A DNA stretch of 64,000 nt from Dysgonamonadaceae bacterium (GTDB lineage: Bacteria; Bacteroidota; Bacteroidia; Bacteroidales; Azobacteroidaceae): contig JAIRVZ010000032.1 of assembly GCA_031253625.1 (NCBI GenBank), positions 1 through 64,000 of the forward strand, written 5' to 3'. Below, piece after piece: positions 17,619-27,377 of the stretch (within the stretch, counting starts at the first letter, position 1; each line of letters begins with the position of its first letter). The notes under the pieces are model-generated. The model did no database searches. It saw nothing but the letters and a program-made list of their open reading frames with translations, and was not told the DNA's origin. A program made the position numbers and the translations under genes.

Positions 17619-18908
17619 ATGAATTATACTCAAACATTGGATTATTTATACAATAGTCTTCCAGTATTTCAAAAAATAGGAAGTTCTGCCTACAAAGAAG
17701 GATTGGAAAATTCGCATGCTATTGACCAAAGATTAAATCATCCTCACCAAAAATACAAAACAATACATGTGGCAGGAACCAATGGGAAGGGCTCTACCTC
17801 TCATCTTTTGGCTGCAATTTTACAAAAATCGGGATATAAAACAGGGTTGTATACTTCTCCACATTTAGTTGATTTCAGAGAAAGAATCAAAATAAACGGG
17901 AAGATGATTTCTGAGGATTATGTCGTTTCGTTTGTTGATAAACATATTGATTTTTTTGACCAAATTCATCCATCCTTTTTTGAAGTTACCACAGCTATGG
18001 CGTTTGATTATTTTGCACACGAAGAAGTGGATGTCGCGGTAATCGAAGTCGGACTGGGAGGCCGGTTGGATTGCACCAATATTATTACTCCCGATGTGAG
18101 TATTATCACAAATATCAGCTTCGACCATATTGCTTTACTCGGAAACACTTTGTCTGCCATTGCTGCCGAAAAAGCAGGTATTATTAAGCCGAATATTCCG
18201 GTTGTTATAGGTGAAACGCTCCCGGAAACCAAAAATGTTTTTCTACAAAAAGCACATTCGGAAAAGGCTCCGGTTGTTCTTGTTGAGGAAGAAAATCCGA
18301 TTTTGAGTGCAGAATTATCCGATACCGGAAAATGGATATTCGCAACGAAAGATTATCCGAATCTTATTGGAGAATTAGGAGGATTGGTTCAAGAAAAAAA
18401 TGCGGCAACAGTTCTTTGTGCCATCCGTATTCTAAAAGAAAAAGGATATAAAATCAGTGATTCCGCAGTTTACGAAGGATTTGCCAAAGTTGTTGAAATT
18501 ACAGGATTACAAGGTCGTTGGCAATGTATTGGTACAAATCCGAAAATCATTTTAGATACAGGCCACAATGTCGATGGGATCAAATTTTTAGTTAAACAAC
18601 TTGAAAAAGAAAAACAAAATCGACTGAATATTGTTATAGGTATAGTAGAAGACAAAGATGTTGACTCGATCTTAAAATTATTGCCTAAGGATGCGATTTA
18701 TTATTTTACAAAAGCGTCAATTCCTCGGGCATTGAATGAAACGATTTTGGCAGATAAAGCGCTGTGTTTCGGACTGAAAGGAAAGTCTTATTCTACGGTA
18801 GGACAAGCAATTGATGCGGCAAGAGAAATTGCGGGAGTAAAAGATGTTATTTTCATAGGAGGAAGTACTTTTGTTGTAGCTGATGCTTTGTTGACTCTGA
18901 AAGTTTAA
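17619..18908 (+). CDS. folC: Folylpolyglutamate synthase / dihydrofolate synthase
   Basis: A 429-residue Mur-ligase-family enzyme that adds glutamate to dihydropteroate and folates. The P-loop GTNGKGSTSHLLAAIL is at about residues 52-67, followed by EVGLGGRLDCTNII and the C-terminal domain motif LDTGHNVDG. The start codon lies 4 bases after the ORF6N stop. The length is normal for the bifunctional enzyme. Confidence 0.93.
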   Translation: MNYTQTLDYLYNSLPVFQKIGSSAYKEGLENSHAIDQRLNHPHQKYKTIHVAGTNGKGSTSHLLAAILQKSGYKTGLYTSPHLVDFRERIKINGKMISEDYVVSFVDKHIDFFDQIHPSFFEVTTAMAFDYFAHEEVDVAVIEVGLGGRLDCTNIITPDVSIITNISFDHIALLGNTLSAIAAEKAGIIKPNIPVVIGETLPETKNVFLQKAHSEKAPVVLVEEENPILSAELSDTGKWIFATKDYPNLIGELGGLVQEKNAATVLCAIRILKEKGYKISDSAVYEGFAKVVEITGLQGRWQCIGTNPKIILDTGHNVDGIKFLVKQLEKEKQNRLNIVIGIVEDKDVDSILKLLPKDAIYYFTKASIPRALNETILADKALCFGLKGKSYSTVGQAIDAAREIAGVKDVIFIGGSTFVVADALLTLKV

Positions 18909-18976
18909 TTTTTTGTGTAATTTTCAGGTTAAAATAAATATAATTTTATATAAAGTGTGTTTATTTGCTAATTTTA

Positions 18977-19008
18977 TTGAAATAGATGTTAGTTTTTAAC
19001 TATCTTTG
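18977..19008 (+). promoter_or_regulatory. Promoter (TTG -33, TATCTTTG -7) for the sugar epimerase gene
   Basis: TATCTTTG at 19001-19008 is an exact -7 match and TTG at 18977-18979 lies 21 bases upstream, the spacing expected for the Bacteroidetes housekeeping promoter. It is the best-formed promoter that I see before the gene at 19067. Confidence 0.6.
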
Positions 19009-19055
19009 TGGGTTCAAAGTTAATATATGGCATTTTTACTACACCAAATAATATG

Positions 19056-19061
19056 AGGAGG
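19056..19061 (+). promoter_or_regulatory. Strong Shine-Dalgarno AGGAGG
   Basis: AGGAGG ends 5 bases before the ATG at 19067. This is unusual in a genome where most starts have an A/T-rich leader without a Shine-Dalgarno sequence. Confidence 0.6.
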
Positions 19062-19066
19062 TAAAT

Positions 19067-21061
19067 ATGAAAGAAACCATTAAACAAAAACTTCGATATA
19101 TCGTTGTAACAACGTTTTCTTCCTTTAAGGAATTTCCCTATTTACCGAGATGGACGGTATTGTCTATAGATATCTGTATAGCTATATTTGCCTTTACTGT
19201 TTCCTATTTACTTAGTTATCAGTTGATGCATCAAGTGGTTGTTACAGGTCCTTTTTTGGCAAAACTGTTAGTAAACACTTTTGTAACCCTATTTTTCTTT
19301 TTGATTTTTAAAACCTATGCTGGAATTCTTCGCTATTCCAGCTTTATGGATGCTTTACGGATATTGATAACATTGTCTTGTATAACTGCAACAATGTTTA
19401 TGCTCAATTTTCTGTCGGTAATTTTTTGGAAATACACAATAATTCGATACAGTGGATTTTTTATTAATTTCTTGCTGACTTTTTCTTTGATGTTTATCTT
19501 CAGGATGTTAGTGAAATTAGTATATGACCAAATCGGAAATGGTGAATTGTCGTACAAAAAGGGAAATATACCTCTATTAATATTTGATGTTACACCTTCG
19601 GCTGTGGCAATCGCCAAAATGATTAAAAATGACATAACGATTCCGTATCGTGTTGTCGGTTTTATTTCGCCTAATAAGAAAGCTATTGATAAGTTTATCC
19701 TGAATGAGCCGGTTTATTCTATGGATGAAGATGATGTTTTGAAAATCAAAAAGAAAAGAGTAGAAGCATTATTGGTTAATCCGATGGAATTAAGCAGAAA
19801 GGAAAAACAAGTCATTGCAGATTACTGTTTGGGAAATGATATTCAAATGGTATCTTTACCTCCTGTTTCTGAGTGGGATAATGGTCGACCGAGGGTAGAT
19901 AAAATCAAAAGCATCCAAATTGAGGAATTATTAGGCAGGATTCCTATTAAAATTTCGGTAGAAGAAATAGGCAGAAGTTTGGAACAAAAATGCGTAATGG
20001 TAACCGGTGCTGCGGGTTCTATAGGTAGTGAGATAGTTCGTCAGGTTGCACGTTTTAATCCGAGTTTGTTATTGTTATGCGATGCTGCAGAGAGTCCATT
20101 GCATCAGTTACAATTAGAGATTACTGAAAAATATCCAAATTTGAATTTCCGTCCTGTTATTTGTGATGTTCGTGATTACGACAGAATGGAACAGATTTTC
20201 AAGGCTTATCATCCGCATCATGTATACCATGCTGCTGCATATAAACATGTTCCATTAATGGAAAACCATCCGGCAGAGGCCATTCATACCAATGTGATGG
20301 GTTCTAAAAATATCGCTGACTTGTCGGTAAAATATGGAGCAGAAGTGTTTGTTATGATTTCTACCGATAAGGCTGTTAACCCAACCAATGTAATGGGTGC
20401 ATCCAAACGGATTGCAGAAATATATGTTCAATCTCTGTCTAAAAACTTGAAAGAGAATCCGACAACAAAGAACAAGAAAATAAAAATAATCACCACCCGT
20501 TTCGGAAATGTATTGGGCTCTAACGGCTCGGTAATTCCGCGATTCAAAAGTCAGATAGAACAAGGTGGTCCGGTAACTGTTACACATCCCGACATCATCC
20601 GTTATTTTATGACCATTCCGGAAGCTTGTCGTTTGGTTTTGGAGGCCGGTAATATGGGAAAAGGAGGCGAAATATTTGTATTTGATATGGGCGATCCTGT
20701 TAAAATCGTTGATTTGGCCGAAAAAATGATTCGTTTAGCGGGACTTATACCATATAAAGATATAGACATTAAATTTACAGGATTGAGACCGGGCGAAAAA
20801 TTGTATGAAGAATTATTGGCAGATGAAGAATCTACCAAACCAACGCATAATGCAAAGATTATGATTGGTGCTGCCCGCGAATACGATCTCCTTATTGTAC
20901 AGAAGAAATTAGACAAATTATTTTCTTCCGTTGCTAACAACCATGACGAAAATGTAGTGAAAATAATGAAAGAATTGGTGCCTGAGTTTATAAGTGCTAA
21001 TTCTACTTACGAAATACTTGATAAAGAAAAACAACAGGAAATATGCTTACTCTTAAAGTAA
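19067..21061 (+). CDS. Membrane-bound nucleotide-sugar 4,6-dehydratase (CapD/PglF/WbpM family)
   Basis: A 664-residue protein with about four membrane helices in the first 160 residues, a CoA-binding-like/Rossmann segment (about 165-290) and a C-terminal extended SDR domain. The NAD-binding GAAGSIGSEIVRQV is near residue 312 and STDKAVNPTNVMGASKR near 440. Family members convert UDP-GlcNAc to 4-keto-6-deoxy sugars for capsule, O-antigen or protein glycosylation. No other sugar genes are adjacent, so the end product cannot be told from context. Its last codons overlap the start of serS by 19 bases. Confidence 0.88.
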   Translation: MKETIKQKLRYIVVTTFSSFKEFPYLPRWTVLSIDICIAIFAFTVSYLLSYQLMHQVVVTGPFLAKLLVNTFVTLFFFLIFKTYAGILRYSSFMDALRILITLSCITATMFMLNFLSVIFWKYTIIRYSGFFINFLLTFSLMFIFRMLVKLVYDQIGNGELSYKKGNIPLLIFDVTPSAVAIAKMIKNDITIPYRVVGFISPNKKAIDKFILNEPVYSMDEDDVLKIKKKRVEALLVNPMELSRKEKQVIADYCLGNDIQMVSLPPVSEWDNGRPRVDKIKSIQIEELLGRIPIKISVEEIGRSLEQKCVMVTGAAGSIGSEIVRQVARFNPSLLLLCDAAESPLHQLQLEITEKYPNLNFRPVICDVRDYDRMEQIFKAYHPHHVYHAAAYKHVPLMENHPAEAIHTNVMGSKNIADLSVKYGAEVFVMISTDKAVNPTNVMGASKRIAEIYVQSLSKNLKENPTTKNKKIKIITTRFGNVLGSNGSVIPRFKSQIEQGGPVTVTHPDIIRYFMTIPEACRLVLEAGNMGKGGEIFVFDMGDPVKIVDLAEKMIRLAGLIPYKDIDIKFTGLRPGEKLYEELLADEESTKPTHNAKIMIGAAREYDLLIVQKKLDKLFSSVANNHDENVVKIMKELVPEFISANSTYEILDKEKQQEICLLLK

Positions 21062-22314
21062 TCACAGAAGATACAACCGGAGTCATCCGACGATTAGCAA
21101 AAAAGCATTACGATGCTAAAGATATAATTAACCAAGTTATTACAACCGACAAAAAGAGGAAAAGTACTCAAACTCAATTAGATGCGAATTTAGCAGAATT
21201 GAACCAACTGTCGAAATCCATAGGACAATTGATGAAAGAGGGCAAAAAAGAAGAAGCAGAGGCTGCCCGGAATCAAGTTTCATCAATGAAAGAGGGTAAC
21301 AAGCAATTGGAGAACGAGATGAAAGACGCTGAAAAAGTGTTAACCGAATTGCTCTATCAAATTCCTAATCTTCCCTCAGATGAAGTTCCCGAAGGTCGCA
21401 TAGCAGAAGATAACGTTGTTGAACGTGAGGGTGGAGTTATTCCCAACCTTTCTTCGGATGCCGTTCCTCATTGGGATTTGGCAAAAAAATATGACTTGAT
21501 TGATTTTGAAACAGGAGTGAAAATTGCCGGAGCAGGTTTTCCTGTATATAAAGGAAAATTAGCCCGCCTGCAACGAGCTTTAATCAATTTCTTTTTAGAT
21601 AATGCCCTCGAAGCCGGTTATTTGGAAGTACAACCTCCTTATGTGGTAAATGAAGACTCCGGCTACGGAACAGGAAATTTGCCTGATAAAGAAGGACAAA
21701 TGTATCATTGCGGATTGGATGATTTATATCTGATTCCTACAGCAGAAGTTCCTGTAACCAATATTTACAGAGATGTTATCCTCGAAGAAAAAGACTTACC
21801 CATAAAAAATACCGCATATTCGGCTTGTTTTCGCAGAGAGGCCGGCTCTTACGGAAAAGATGTGAGAGGTTTAAATCGTTTACACCAATTTGATAAAGTC
21901 GAAATTGTGAGAATCGACAAACCCGAACATTCTTACGAATCGTTGAAAGAAATGGTCGATTATGTTCAGTCTTTAGTCGAGAAATTAGAATTGCCTTGGC
22001 GAATTTTACGCCTTTGCGGAGGAGATATGAGTTTTGCTTCTGCTTTGACATTCGATTTTGAAGTGTTTTCAGCAGCACAACAACGATGGCTGGAAGTAAG
22101 TTCGGTTTCTAATTTTGAAAGTTTCCAAGCCAATCGACTCAAATGTCGTTATAAAGACGAAGCTAAAAAGACTCAACTTTGTCATACTTTGAATGGAAGT
22201 GCTATGGCTTTGCCAAGAATTGTGGCTGCTTTGTTAGAGAATAACCAAACTCCCGAAGGAATTCGTATTCCTAAAGTTTTAGTTCCATATACCGGGTTTG
22301 AGCTAATAGATTAA
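21043..22314 (+). CDS. serS: Seryl-tRNA synthetase
   Basis: A 423-residue class II synthetase. It has an N-terminal tRNA-binding coiled-coil arm (about 30-110), then the class II motifs, including CFRREAGSYGKDVRGLNRLHQFDKVE (motif 2 region) and LNGSAMALPRIVAALLENNQ (motif 3). The start at 21043 gives MLTLKVITED and overlaps the previous gene, implying translational coupling. Length and motifs are normal. Confidence 0.96.
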   Translation: MLTLKVITEDTTGVIRRLAKKHYDAKDIINQVITTDKKRKSTQTQLDANLAELNQLSKSIGQLMKEGKKEEAEAARNQVSSMKEGNKQLENEMKDAEKVLTELLYQIPNLPSDEVPEGRIAEDNVVEREGGVIPNLSSDAVPHWDLAKKYDLIDFETGVKIAGAGFPVYKGKLARLQRALINFFLDNALEAGYLEVQPPYVVNEDSGYGTGNLPDKEGQMYHCGLDDLYLIPTAEVPVTNIYRDVILEEKDLPIKNTAYSACFRREAGSYGKDVRGLNRLHQFDKVEIVRIDKPEHSYESLKEMVDYVQSLVEKLELPWRILRLCGGDMSFASALTFDFEVFSAAQQRWLEVSSVSNFESFQANRLKCRYKDEAKKTQLCHTLNGSAMALPRIVAALLENNQTPEGIRIPKVLVPYTGFELID

Positions 22315-22321
22315 TTTACTC

Positions 22322-22379
22322 TTGATGTATTATCAAGTCTCCTACGGAGACTTGCGTAATTTCAATTATAATACATCAA
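22322..22379. other. Nested inverted repeat between serS and rpsA
   Basis: A perfect 12-bp outer stem (TTGATGTATTAT with ATAATACATCAA) encloses a perfect 8-bp inner hairpin (AAGTCTCC-tac-GGAGACTT). It starts 7 bases after the serS stop. It may end serS transcription or be a small palindromic repeat; it is not followed by a T-run directly. Confidence 0.6.
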
Positions 22380-22431
22380 CATTAAGATTAATTTTTTAGT
22401 CTTCAAATTTTATTCTTCGATTATTTTGTTG

Positions 22432-22439
22432 TAAATTTG
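22432..22439 (+). promoter_or_regulatory. -7 box TAAATTTG, rpsA
   Basis: TAAATTTG is an exact TAnnTTTG match, leaving an A/T-rich leader of about 60 bases before the rpsA start. Confidence 0.55.
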
Positions 22440-22501
22440 CAGCCATTTTATTTCAAGACAATATAAAGTCTAACTTATTAATTAACAACAATTATTTAAC
22501 A

Positions 22502-24457
22502 ATGAGCGAAGAACTGAAAAATGCAGAAACTGTTGAAACTCAAGAAACAGTAACTCCTGCTGAAGTACAAGAAGTGGCAGCTCCTGCTGCAACTGAAGAA
22601 ACCGCTGCTCCTGCAGAGGTTCAAGAAACACCTGCTCCCGCTAAAGCTAAAAAAGAAGAACCGGTTGCTAAAAAAGCTGCTACTGCTGCTGAATTTGACT
22701 GGGACGCTTATGAACAAGGCGAATCTTTCCGCGGTGTAAGCAAAGAAGAGTTAACAAAAACTTACGACGAAACATTGAACAAAATCAATGATAATGAAGT
22801 CGTAATGGGACGTGTAACTTCAATGAACAAACGTGAAGTTGTAGTTAACATCGGTTACAAATCGGATGGCGTAGTATCTATGAACGAATTCCGCTACAAT
22901 CCGGATTTGAAAATTGGCGACGAAGTAGAAGTTTACATTGAGAGCCAAGAAGACAAAAAAGGACAATTGCTCCTTTCTCACAAAAAAGCGCGTGCTACCC
23001 GCTCTTGGGATTTGGTAAACGCTGCGCTTGAAAACGACGAAATTGTTAAAGGTTACGTTAAATGCAGAACGAAAGGCGGTATGATTGTTGATGTATTCGG
23101 TATCGAAGCATTCTTACCGGGTTCTCAAATCGACGTTAAACCTATCCGTAATTACGACGTATTTGTAGATAAAACAATGGAATTCAAGGTTGTTAAAATC
23201 AATCAGGAATTCAAAAACGTGGTTGTTTCTCACAAAGCACTTATCGAGGCTGAACTGGAACAACAAAAGAAAGACATTATCTCTAAGCTCGAAAAAGGTC
23301 AAGTACTTGAAGGTGTGGTTAAAAACATCACTTCTTACGGAGTATTCATTGACTTGGGTGGCGTAGATGGTTTGATTCACATTACCGACCTTTCTTGGGG
23401 ACGTGTTACACACCCGGAAGAAGTGGTTAAATTGGACGATAAAATCAACGTGGTTATCCTTGATTTTGACGACGACAAAAAACGTATCGCTCTCGGCTTG
23501 AAACAATTAACTCCTCATCCTTGGGATGCTTTAGATGCAAATCTCAAAGTAGGTGATGTTGTGAAAGGTAAAGTAGTGGTTATGGCCGATTACTGTGCAT
23601 TTATTGAAATTGCTCCGGGAGTTGAAGGTTTGATCCACGTTTCTGAAATGAGTTGGACTCAACACTTGAGAAGTGCTCAAGATTTCATGAAAGTTGGTGA
23701 CGAAGTTGAAGCTGTTATCCTTACTTTGGATCGCGAAGAAAGAAAAATGTCGTTGGGTATCAAACAATTGAAAGCTGATCCATGGGAAAACATCGAAACC
23801 AAATATGCTATCGGTTCTAAACATACAGCTAAAGTGCGTAACTTTACAAACTTCGGTGTATTTGTTGAAATCGAAGAAGGCGTTGAAGGTTTGATTCACA
23901 TTTCCGACCTTTCTTGGACAAAGAAAATCAAACACCCAAGTGAATTCACAACAATTGGTGCTGAAATCGAAGTTCAAGTATTGGATATCGACAAAGAAAA
24001 CCGTCGCTTGAGCTTAGGTCACAAACAATTGGAAGAAAATCCATGGGATGTTTTTGAAACTATCTTTACTGTAGGTTCTGTTCACGAAGGAACTATCGTT
24101 GAATTGATGGATAAAGGTGCTGTAGTTTCTCTTCCTTATGGTGTTGAAGGTTTCGCAACTCCGAAACACCTTATCAAAGAAGACGGATCTTCTGCTCAAC
24201 CGGATGAAAAATTGATGTTCAAAGTGATTGAGTTCAATAAAGATTCCAAGAGAATTATTCTTTCTCACAGCCGTATTTTCGAAGACGAACAACGTGCTGA
24301 AGCGAAAAAAGATAAAGAAGTTGTAACTGAAAAGAAAACAACTAAAAGAGCTAAAAAAGAGAAAGAAGAAGCTCCTATAACTCAAACAATGGAAAAAACC
24401 ACACTTGGTGACATCGAGGAACTTGCTGCTTTGAAAGAAAAATTGGAAGGTAAATAA
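22502..24457 (+). CDS. rpsA: 30S ribosomal protein S1
   Basis: A 651-residue protein with six S1 repeats after an N-terminal extension of about 65 residues that is rich in Ala, Pro, Glu and Lys (PAEVQE repeats). The repeats show the usual GVF(I/V) (D/E)...GLIH(I/V)S(D/E) pattern, e.g. GVFIDLGGVDGLIHITDLSW and GVFVEIEEGVEGLIHISDLSW. A basic C-terminal tail follows. S1 brings mRNA to the 30S subunit, which matters in Bacteroidetes where Shine-Dalgarno use is rare. The simple-sequence N-terminal extension is longer than in proteobacterial S1. Confidence 0.95.
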   Translation: MSEELKNAETVETQETVTPAEVQEVAAPAATEETAAPAEVQETPAPAKAKKEEPVAKKAATAAEFDWDAYEQGESFRGVSKEELTKTYDETLNKINDNEVVMGRVTSMNKREVVVNIGYKSDGVVSMNEFRYNPDLKIGDEVEVYIESQEDKKGQLLLSHKKARATRSWDLVNAALENDEIVKGYVKCRTKGGMIVDVFGIEAFLPGSQIDVKPIRNYDVFVDKTMEFKVVKINQEFKNVVVSHKALIEAELEQQKKDIISKLEKGQVLEGVVKNITSYGVFIDLGGVDGLIHITDLSWGRVTHPEEVVKLDDKINVVILDFDDDKKRIALGLKQLTPHPWDALDANLKVGDVVKGKVVVMADYCAFIEIAPGVEGLIHVSEMSWTQHLRSAQDFMKVGDEVEAVILTLDREERKMSLGIKQLKADPWENIETKYAIGSKHTAKVRNFTNFGVFVEIEEGVEGLIHISDLSWTKKIKHPSEFTTIGAEIEVQVLDIDKENRRLSLGHKQLEENPWDVFETIFTVGSVHEGTIVELMDKGAVVSLPYGVEGFATPKHLIKEDGSSAQPDEKLMFKVIEFNKDSKRIILSHSRIFEDEQRAEAKKDKEVVTEKKTTKRAKKEKEEAPITQTMEKTTLGDIEELAALKEKLEGK

Positions 24458-24477
24458 TCCAAATTTCTATAAAAACG

Positions 24478-24512
24478 AAAAAGGCTATTTCATTATGAGA
24501 TAGCCTTTTGTT
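24478..24512. terminator. Bidirectional terminator between rpsA and tdh
   Basis: AAAAAGGCTATTTC and GAGATAGCCTTTTG form a hairpin with A-rich and T-rich flanks between two convergent genes. Confidence 0.8.
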
Positions 24513-24529
24513 TTATGCGATTTCCTGAT

Positions 24530-25555
24530 TCACTCCCAATTTAAAATAACCTTTCCGCACTCTCCGCTCTCCATCACATCAAATCCTTTTTGGAAATCGT
24601 CGATTGAAAAATGATGTGTAATAATTGGAGATAAATCAATGCCCGAAATAAGCATTTGTTCCATTTGATACCAAGTTTCCCACATTTCGCGACCGTATAT
24701 TCCCTTCAAAGTCAATGCTTTGAAAATAATTTTGTCCCAATGAACCATTGTTGTATTGGGCAATATACCCAATAAAGCAATCTTAGAACCATTGTACATA
24801 TTTTCAATCATGCTCTCAAATGCGACAGGTGAACCCGACATCTCAAGACCAATATCAAAACCGTGCATGTGTAAGTCTTTTATGGCCTGCTCGATTGTTT
24901 CTCCTTTTGTTGGGTTTACAGTGTATGTAGCACCCATTTGTTTGGCAATATTCAATCGGTAATCGCTCAAATCACTGACCACAATATGGCGTGCCCCTGC
25001 GAAACGACAAATAGCAGTCGCCATCGAACCGATTAATCCTGCCCCTGTAATCAATACATCTTCCCCAATCATGGGAAATGAAAGTGCTGTGTGTGTGGCG
25101 TTTCCGAATGGGTCCATGATGGCTGCCATATCGTCAGAAATGCGGGAATCCAAACGAACCACATTTTGTGCCGGTAACGATAAATATTCAGCGAAAGCGC
25201 CGTCGCGATTTACTCCCACGCCAATACTATTTTCGCAAACATGCAATTTTCCTCGACGACAATTCCGGCAATGCCCACAAGCGATATGTCCTTCACCGGT
25301 AACACGATCACCTATGTTGACATTTTCAACACCGCGTCCTTTATCTGCTACCACACCCACATATTCGTGTCCGATAATCATGGGAGTTTTAATCGTGCGT
25401 TGCGACCATTCATCCCATTTATAGATGTGCAAATCGGTTCCACAAATGGCGGTTTTTTTAATTTTTATCAATACATCATTGACTCCTATTTTCGGCACCG
25501 GGACATTTTCCATCCAAATACCTTTTTCAGGACGAAGTTTTACGAGAGCTTTCAT
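24530..25555 (-). CDS. tdh: L-threonine 3-dehydrogenase
   Basis: A 341-residue zinc-dependent medium-chain dehydrogenase that oxidises threonine to 2-amino-3-ketobutyrate. Catalytic zinc ligands lie in [10 protein letters not shown] and GHEYVG, structural zinc cysteines in [15 protein letters not shown], and the NAD loop in [14 protein letters not shown]. It follows kbl by 4 bases on the same strand; Kbl uses the product directly, so the two form the threonine-to-glycine route. Confidence 0.93.
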   Translation of the reverse strand: MKALVKLRPEKGIWMENVPVPKIGVNDVLIKIKKTAICGTDLHIYKWDEWSQRTIKTPMIIGHEYVGVVADKGRGVENVNIGDRVTGEGHIACGHCRNCRRGKLHVCENSIGVGVNRDGAFAEYLSLPAQNVVRLDSRISDDMAAIMDPFGNATHTALSFPMIGEDVLITGAGLIGSMATAICRFAGARHIVVSDLSDYRLNIAKQMGATYTVNPTKGETIEQAIKDLHMHGFDIGLEMSGSPVAFESMIENMYNGSKIALLGILPNTTMVHWDKIIFKALTLKGIYGREMWETWYQMEQMLISGIDLSPIITHHFSIDDFQKGFDVMESGECGKVILNWE

Positions 25556-25559
25556 AATA

Positions 25560-26750
25560 TTACTTTAAAACGTTCAACTCTTTACCTGTTTTGATAAACG
25601 CTGCAATACATTTATCTAAATGTTCTTTTTCGTGAGCGGCAGAAATCTGTACCCGAATGCGTGCTTGTTCTTTGGGAACAACAGGGAAATAAAATCCGGT
25701 TACATAAATACCTTCCTCAAGCAGACTTGCTGCCATATCTTGCGATAGTTTTGCATCGTAAAGCATAACGGCACAAATGGCTGATTCAGTAGGTTTAATA
25801 TCAAATCCGGCATCAATCATTCGTTTTACAAAATATTCGGTGTTGGTGTGCAGTTTATTTTGTAAATCGTTTGTGCTGTCCATCATTTCAAACATCTTTA
25901 TTCCGGCAGCAGCAACCACCGGAGGAATGGAGTTGGAGAATAAATAAGGACGTGAACGTTGACGCAACAAATCGATGATTTCCTTTTTTCCGGTAGTAAA
26001 TCCGCCGATAGCACCACCGAACGCTTTTCCTAAAGTGCCTGTAATGATTTCTATTTTTCCTTTCAGATTATATCTTTCAGTTACTCCATGACCTGTTTTT
26101 CCGACTACACCTGCCGAGTGAGATTCATCGACCATAATCATTGCGTCGTATTTTCCTGCCAATTCATAGATTTTATCCAATGGAGCAACATTTCCGTCCA
26201 TCGAAAAAACGCCGTCTGTAACAATCAACTTGAATCGCTGTGCTTGTGCTTTTTTCAATTGATTTTCCAAATCTTCCATATCGGCATTGGCATATCGGTA
26301 GCGTTGTGCTTTGCTTAATCTTACGCCATCAATTATTGATGCATGATTTAGTGAATCGGAAATGATTGCATCTTCTTCTGTCAGCAAAGGTTCGAATACT
26401 CCTCCGTTCGCATCAAAACAGGCAGCATATAGTATTGAATCTTCCGTACCGAAAAAATGAGCAATGGATGCCTCTAATTTTTTGTGCAAATCTTGTGTGC
26501 CGCATATAAATCTGACGGAAGACATGCCGAATCCATGTGTATCCAATGCTTGCTTGGCGGCATCTTTTAATTGTTGACTGTTAGATAATCCCAAGTAATT
26601 GTTGGCACAAAAGTTCAACACTTCTTTTCCATCGGCCAATCTGATTAATGCGTCTTGCGGAGAAACAATAATACGTTCGTTTTTGAACAATCCAGCTTGC
26701 TTGATGTCTGCCAGTTCTTTTTCCAAATGTGATTTAAATGACTGATACAT
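25560..26750 (-). CDS. kbl: Glycine C-acetyltransferase (2-amino-3-ketobutyrate CoA ligase)
   Basis: A 396-residue alpha-oxoamine synthase that cleaves 2-amino-3-ketobutyrate with CoA to glycine and acetyl-CoA. The PLP lysine is in [13 protein letters not shown], and [12 protein letters not shown] carries the PLP-binding aspartate and histidine. It lies between a metallophosphoesterase gene (29 bases upstream) and tdh, so all three may be one operon. Confidence 0.93.
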   Translation of the reverse strand: MYQSFKSHLEKELADIKQAGLFKNERIIVSPQDALIRLADGKEVLNFCANNYLGLSNSQQLKDAAKQALDTHGFGMSSVRFICGTQDLHKKLEASIAHFFGTEDSILYAACFDANGGVFEPLLTEEDAIISDSLNHASIIDGVRLSKAQRYRYANADMEDLENQLKKAQAQRFKLIVTDGVFSMDGNVAPLDKIYELAGKYDAMIMVDESHSAGVVGKTGHGVTERYNLKGKIEIITGTLGKAFGGAIGGFTTGKKEIIDLLRQRSRPYLFSNSIPPVVAAAGIKMFEMMDSTNDLQNKLHTNTEYFVKRMIDAGFDIKPTESAICAVMLYDAKLSQDMAASLLEEGIYVTGFYFPVVPKEQARIRVQISAAHEKEHLDKCIAAFIKTGKELNVLK

Positions 26751-26779
26751 AATCTATAGTGTATTTAGTGCAACATTTT

Positions 26780-27286
26780 TCAACCATGAATAGAGGCTTC
26801 GTTTAGTTCTATTACTTCCAAATCTTTAATTGTCTTCCCTTCGATTGCGAAACGAACCAGTGTTCTGACCTGATGAAATCCTTGCATTCCGGCAGCTCCC
26901 GGATTGACATGCAGCAGTTTGAGCGTATTGTCGTACTGCACTTTGAGAATATGAGAATGCCCGCAAACAAACAATTGAGGCGGATTGGTGAAGATATCGG
27001 GACGAACATCGGGAGCATATTTTCCGGGATAACCACCGATATGCGTAATCCACACATCCACTTCTTCTGCCTTGAAACGCAAATGTTTAGGGCATTCGCT
27101 ACGGATTAAATGTCCGTCGACATTTCCATGCACTGCTCTCACTGGTTTGATTGTCCGCAATTTTTCCAACACTTCTGGACTGCCTATATCTCCCGCGTGC
27201 CAAATTTCATCGCACGAAGCAAAATATTCGGCATATTTATTATCCCAATAAGCATGAGTATCTGAAAGCAATCCGATTTTCAGCAT
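26780..27286 (-). CDS. YfcE/MJ0936-family metallophosphoesterase
   Basis: A 168-residue small phosphodiesterase. All metal-site motifs are present in order: LLSDTH, HAGDIG, HGNVD, THIGG, CGHSH and NPG. Relatives hydrolyse phosphodiesters in vitro, but the natural substrate is rarely known. It leads the minus-strand kbl-tdh group and is divergent from ppk. Confidence 0.88.
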   Translation of the reverse strand: MLKIGLLSDTHAYWDNKYAEYFASCDEIWHAGDIGSPEVLEKLRTIKPVRAVHGNVDGHLIRSECPKHLRFKAEEVDVWITHIGGYPGKYAPDVRPDIFTNPPQLFVCGHSHILKVQYDNTLKLLHVNPGAAGMQGFHQVRTLVRFAIEGKTIKDLEVIELNEASIHG

Positions 27287-27305
27287 AAAATTTTGATTTG
27301 GATTA

Positions 27306-27313
27306 CAAATTTA
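27306..27313 (-). promoter_or_regulatory. -7 box TAAATTTG, phosphoesterase-kbl-tdh
   Basis: On the minus strand TAAATTTG matches TAnnTTTG, 19 bases before the phosphoesterase start codon. Confidence 0.5.
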
Positions 27314-27377
27314 ATACATTTACGGGAATATTTTATAAGGTTTGAACAATAGGATGAAATAATTGTTTTTAAATATC

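Noticed and set aside
22496-24385. Several minus-strand ORFs opposite rpsA (e.g. 23114-23506, 23531-23977)
   Set aside because: They are shadows of a biased coding sequence with repeated S1 domains; no start signals or family similarity.
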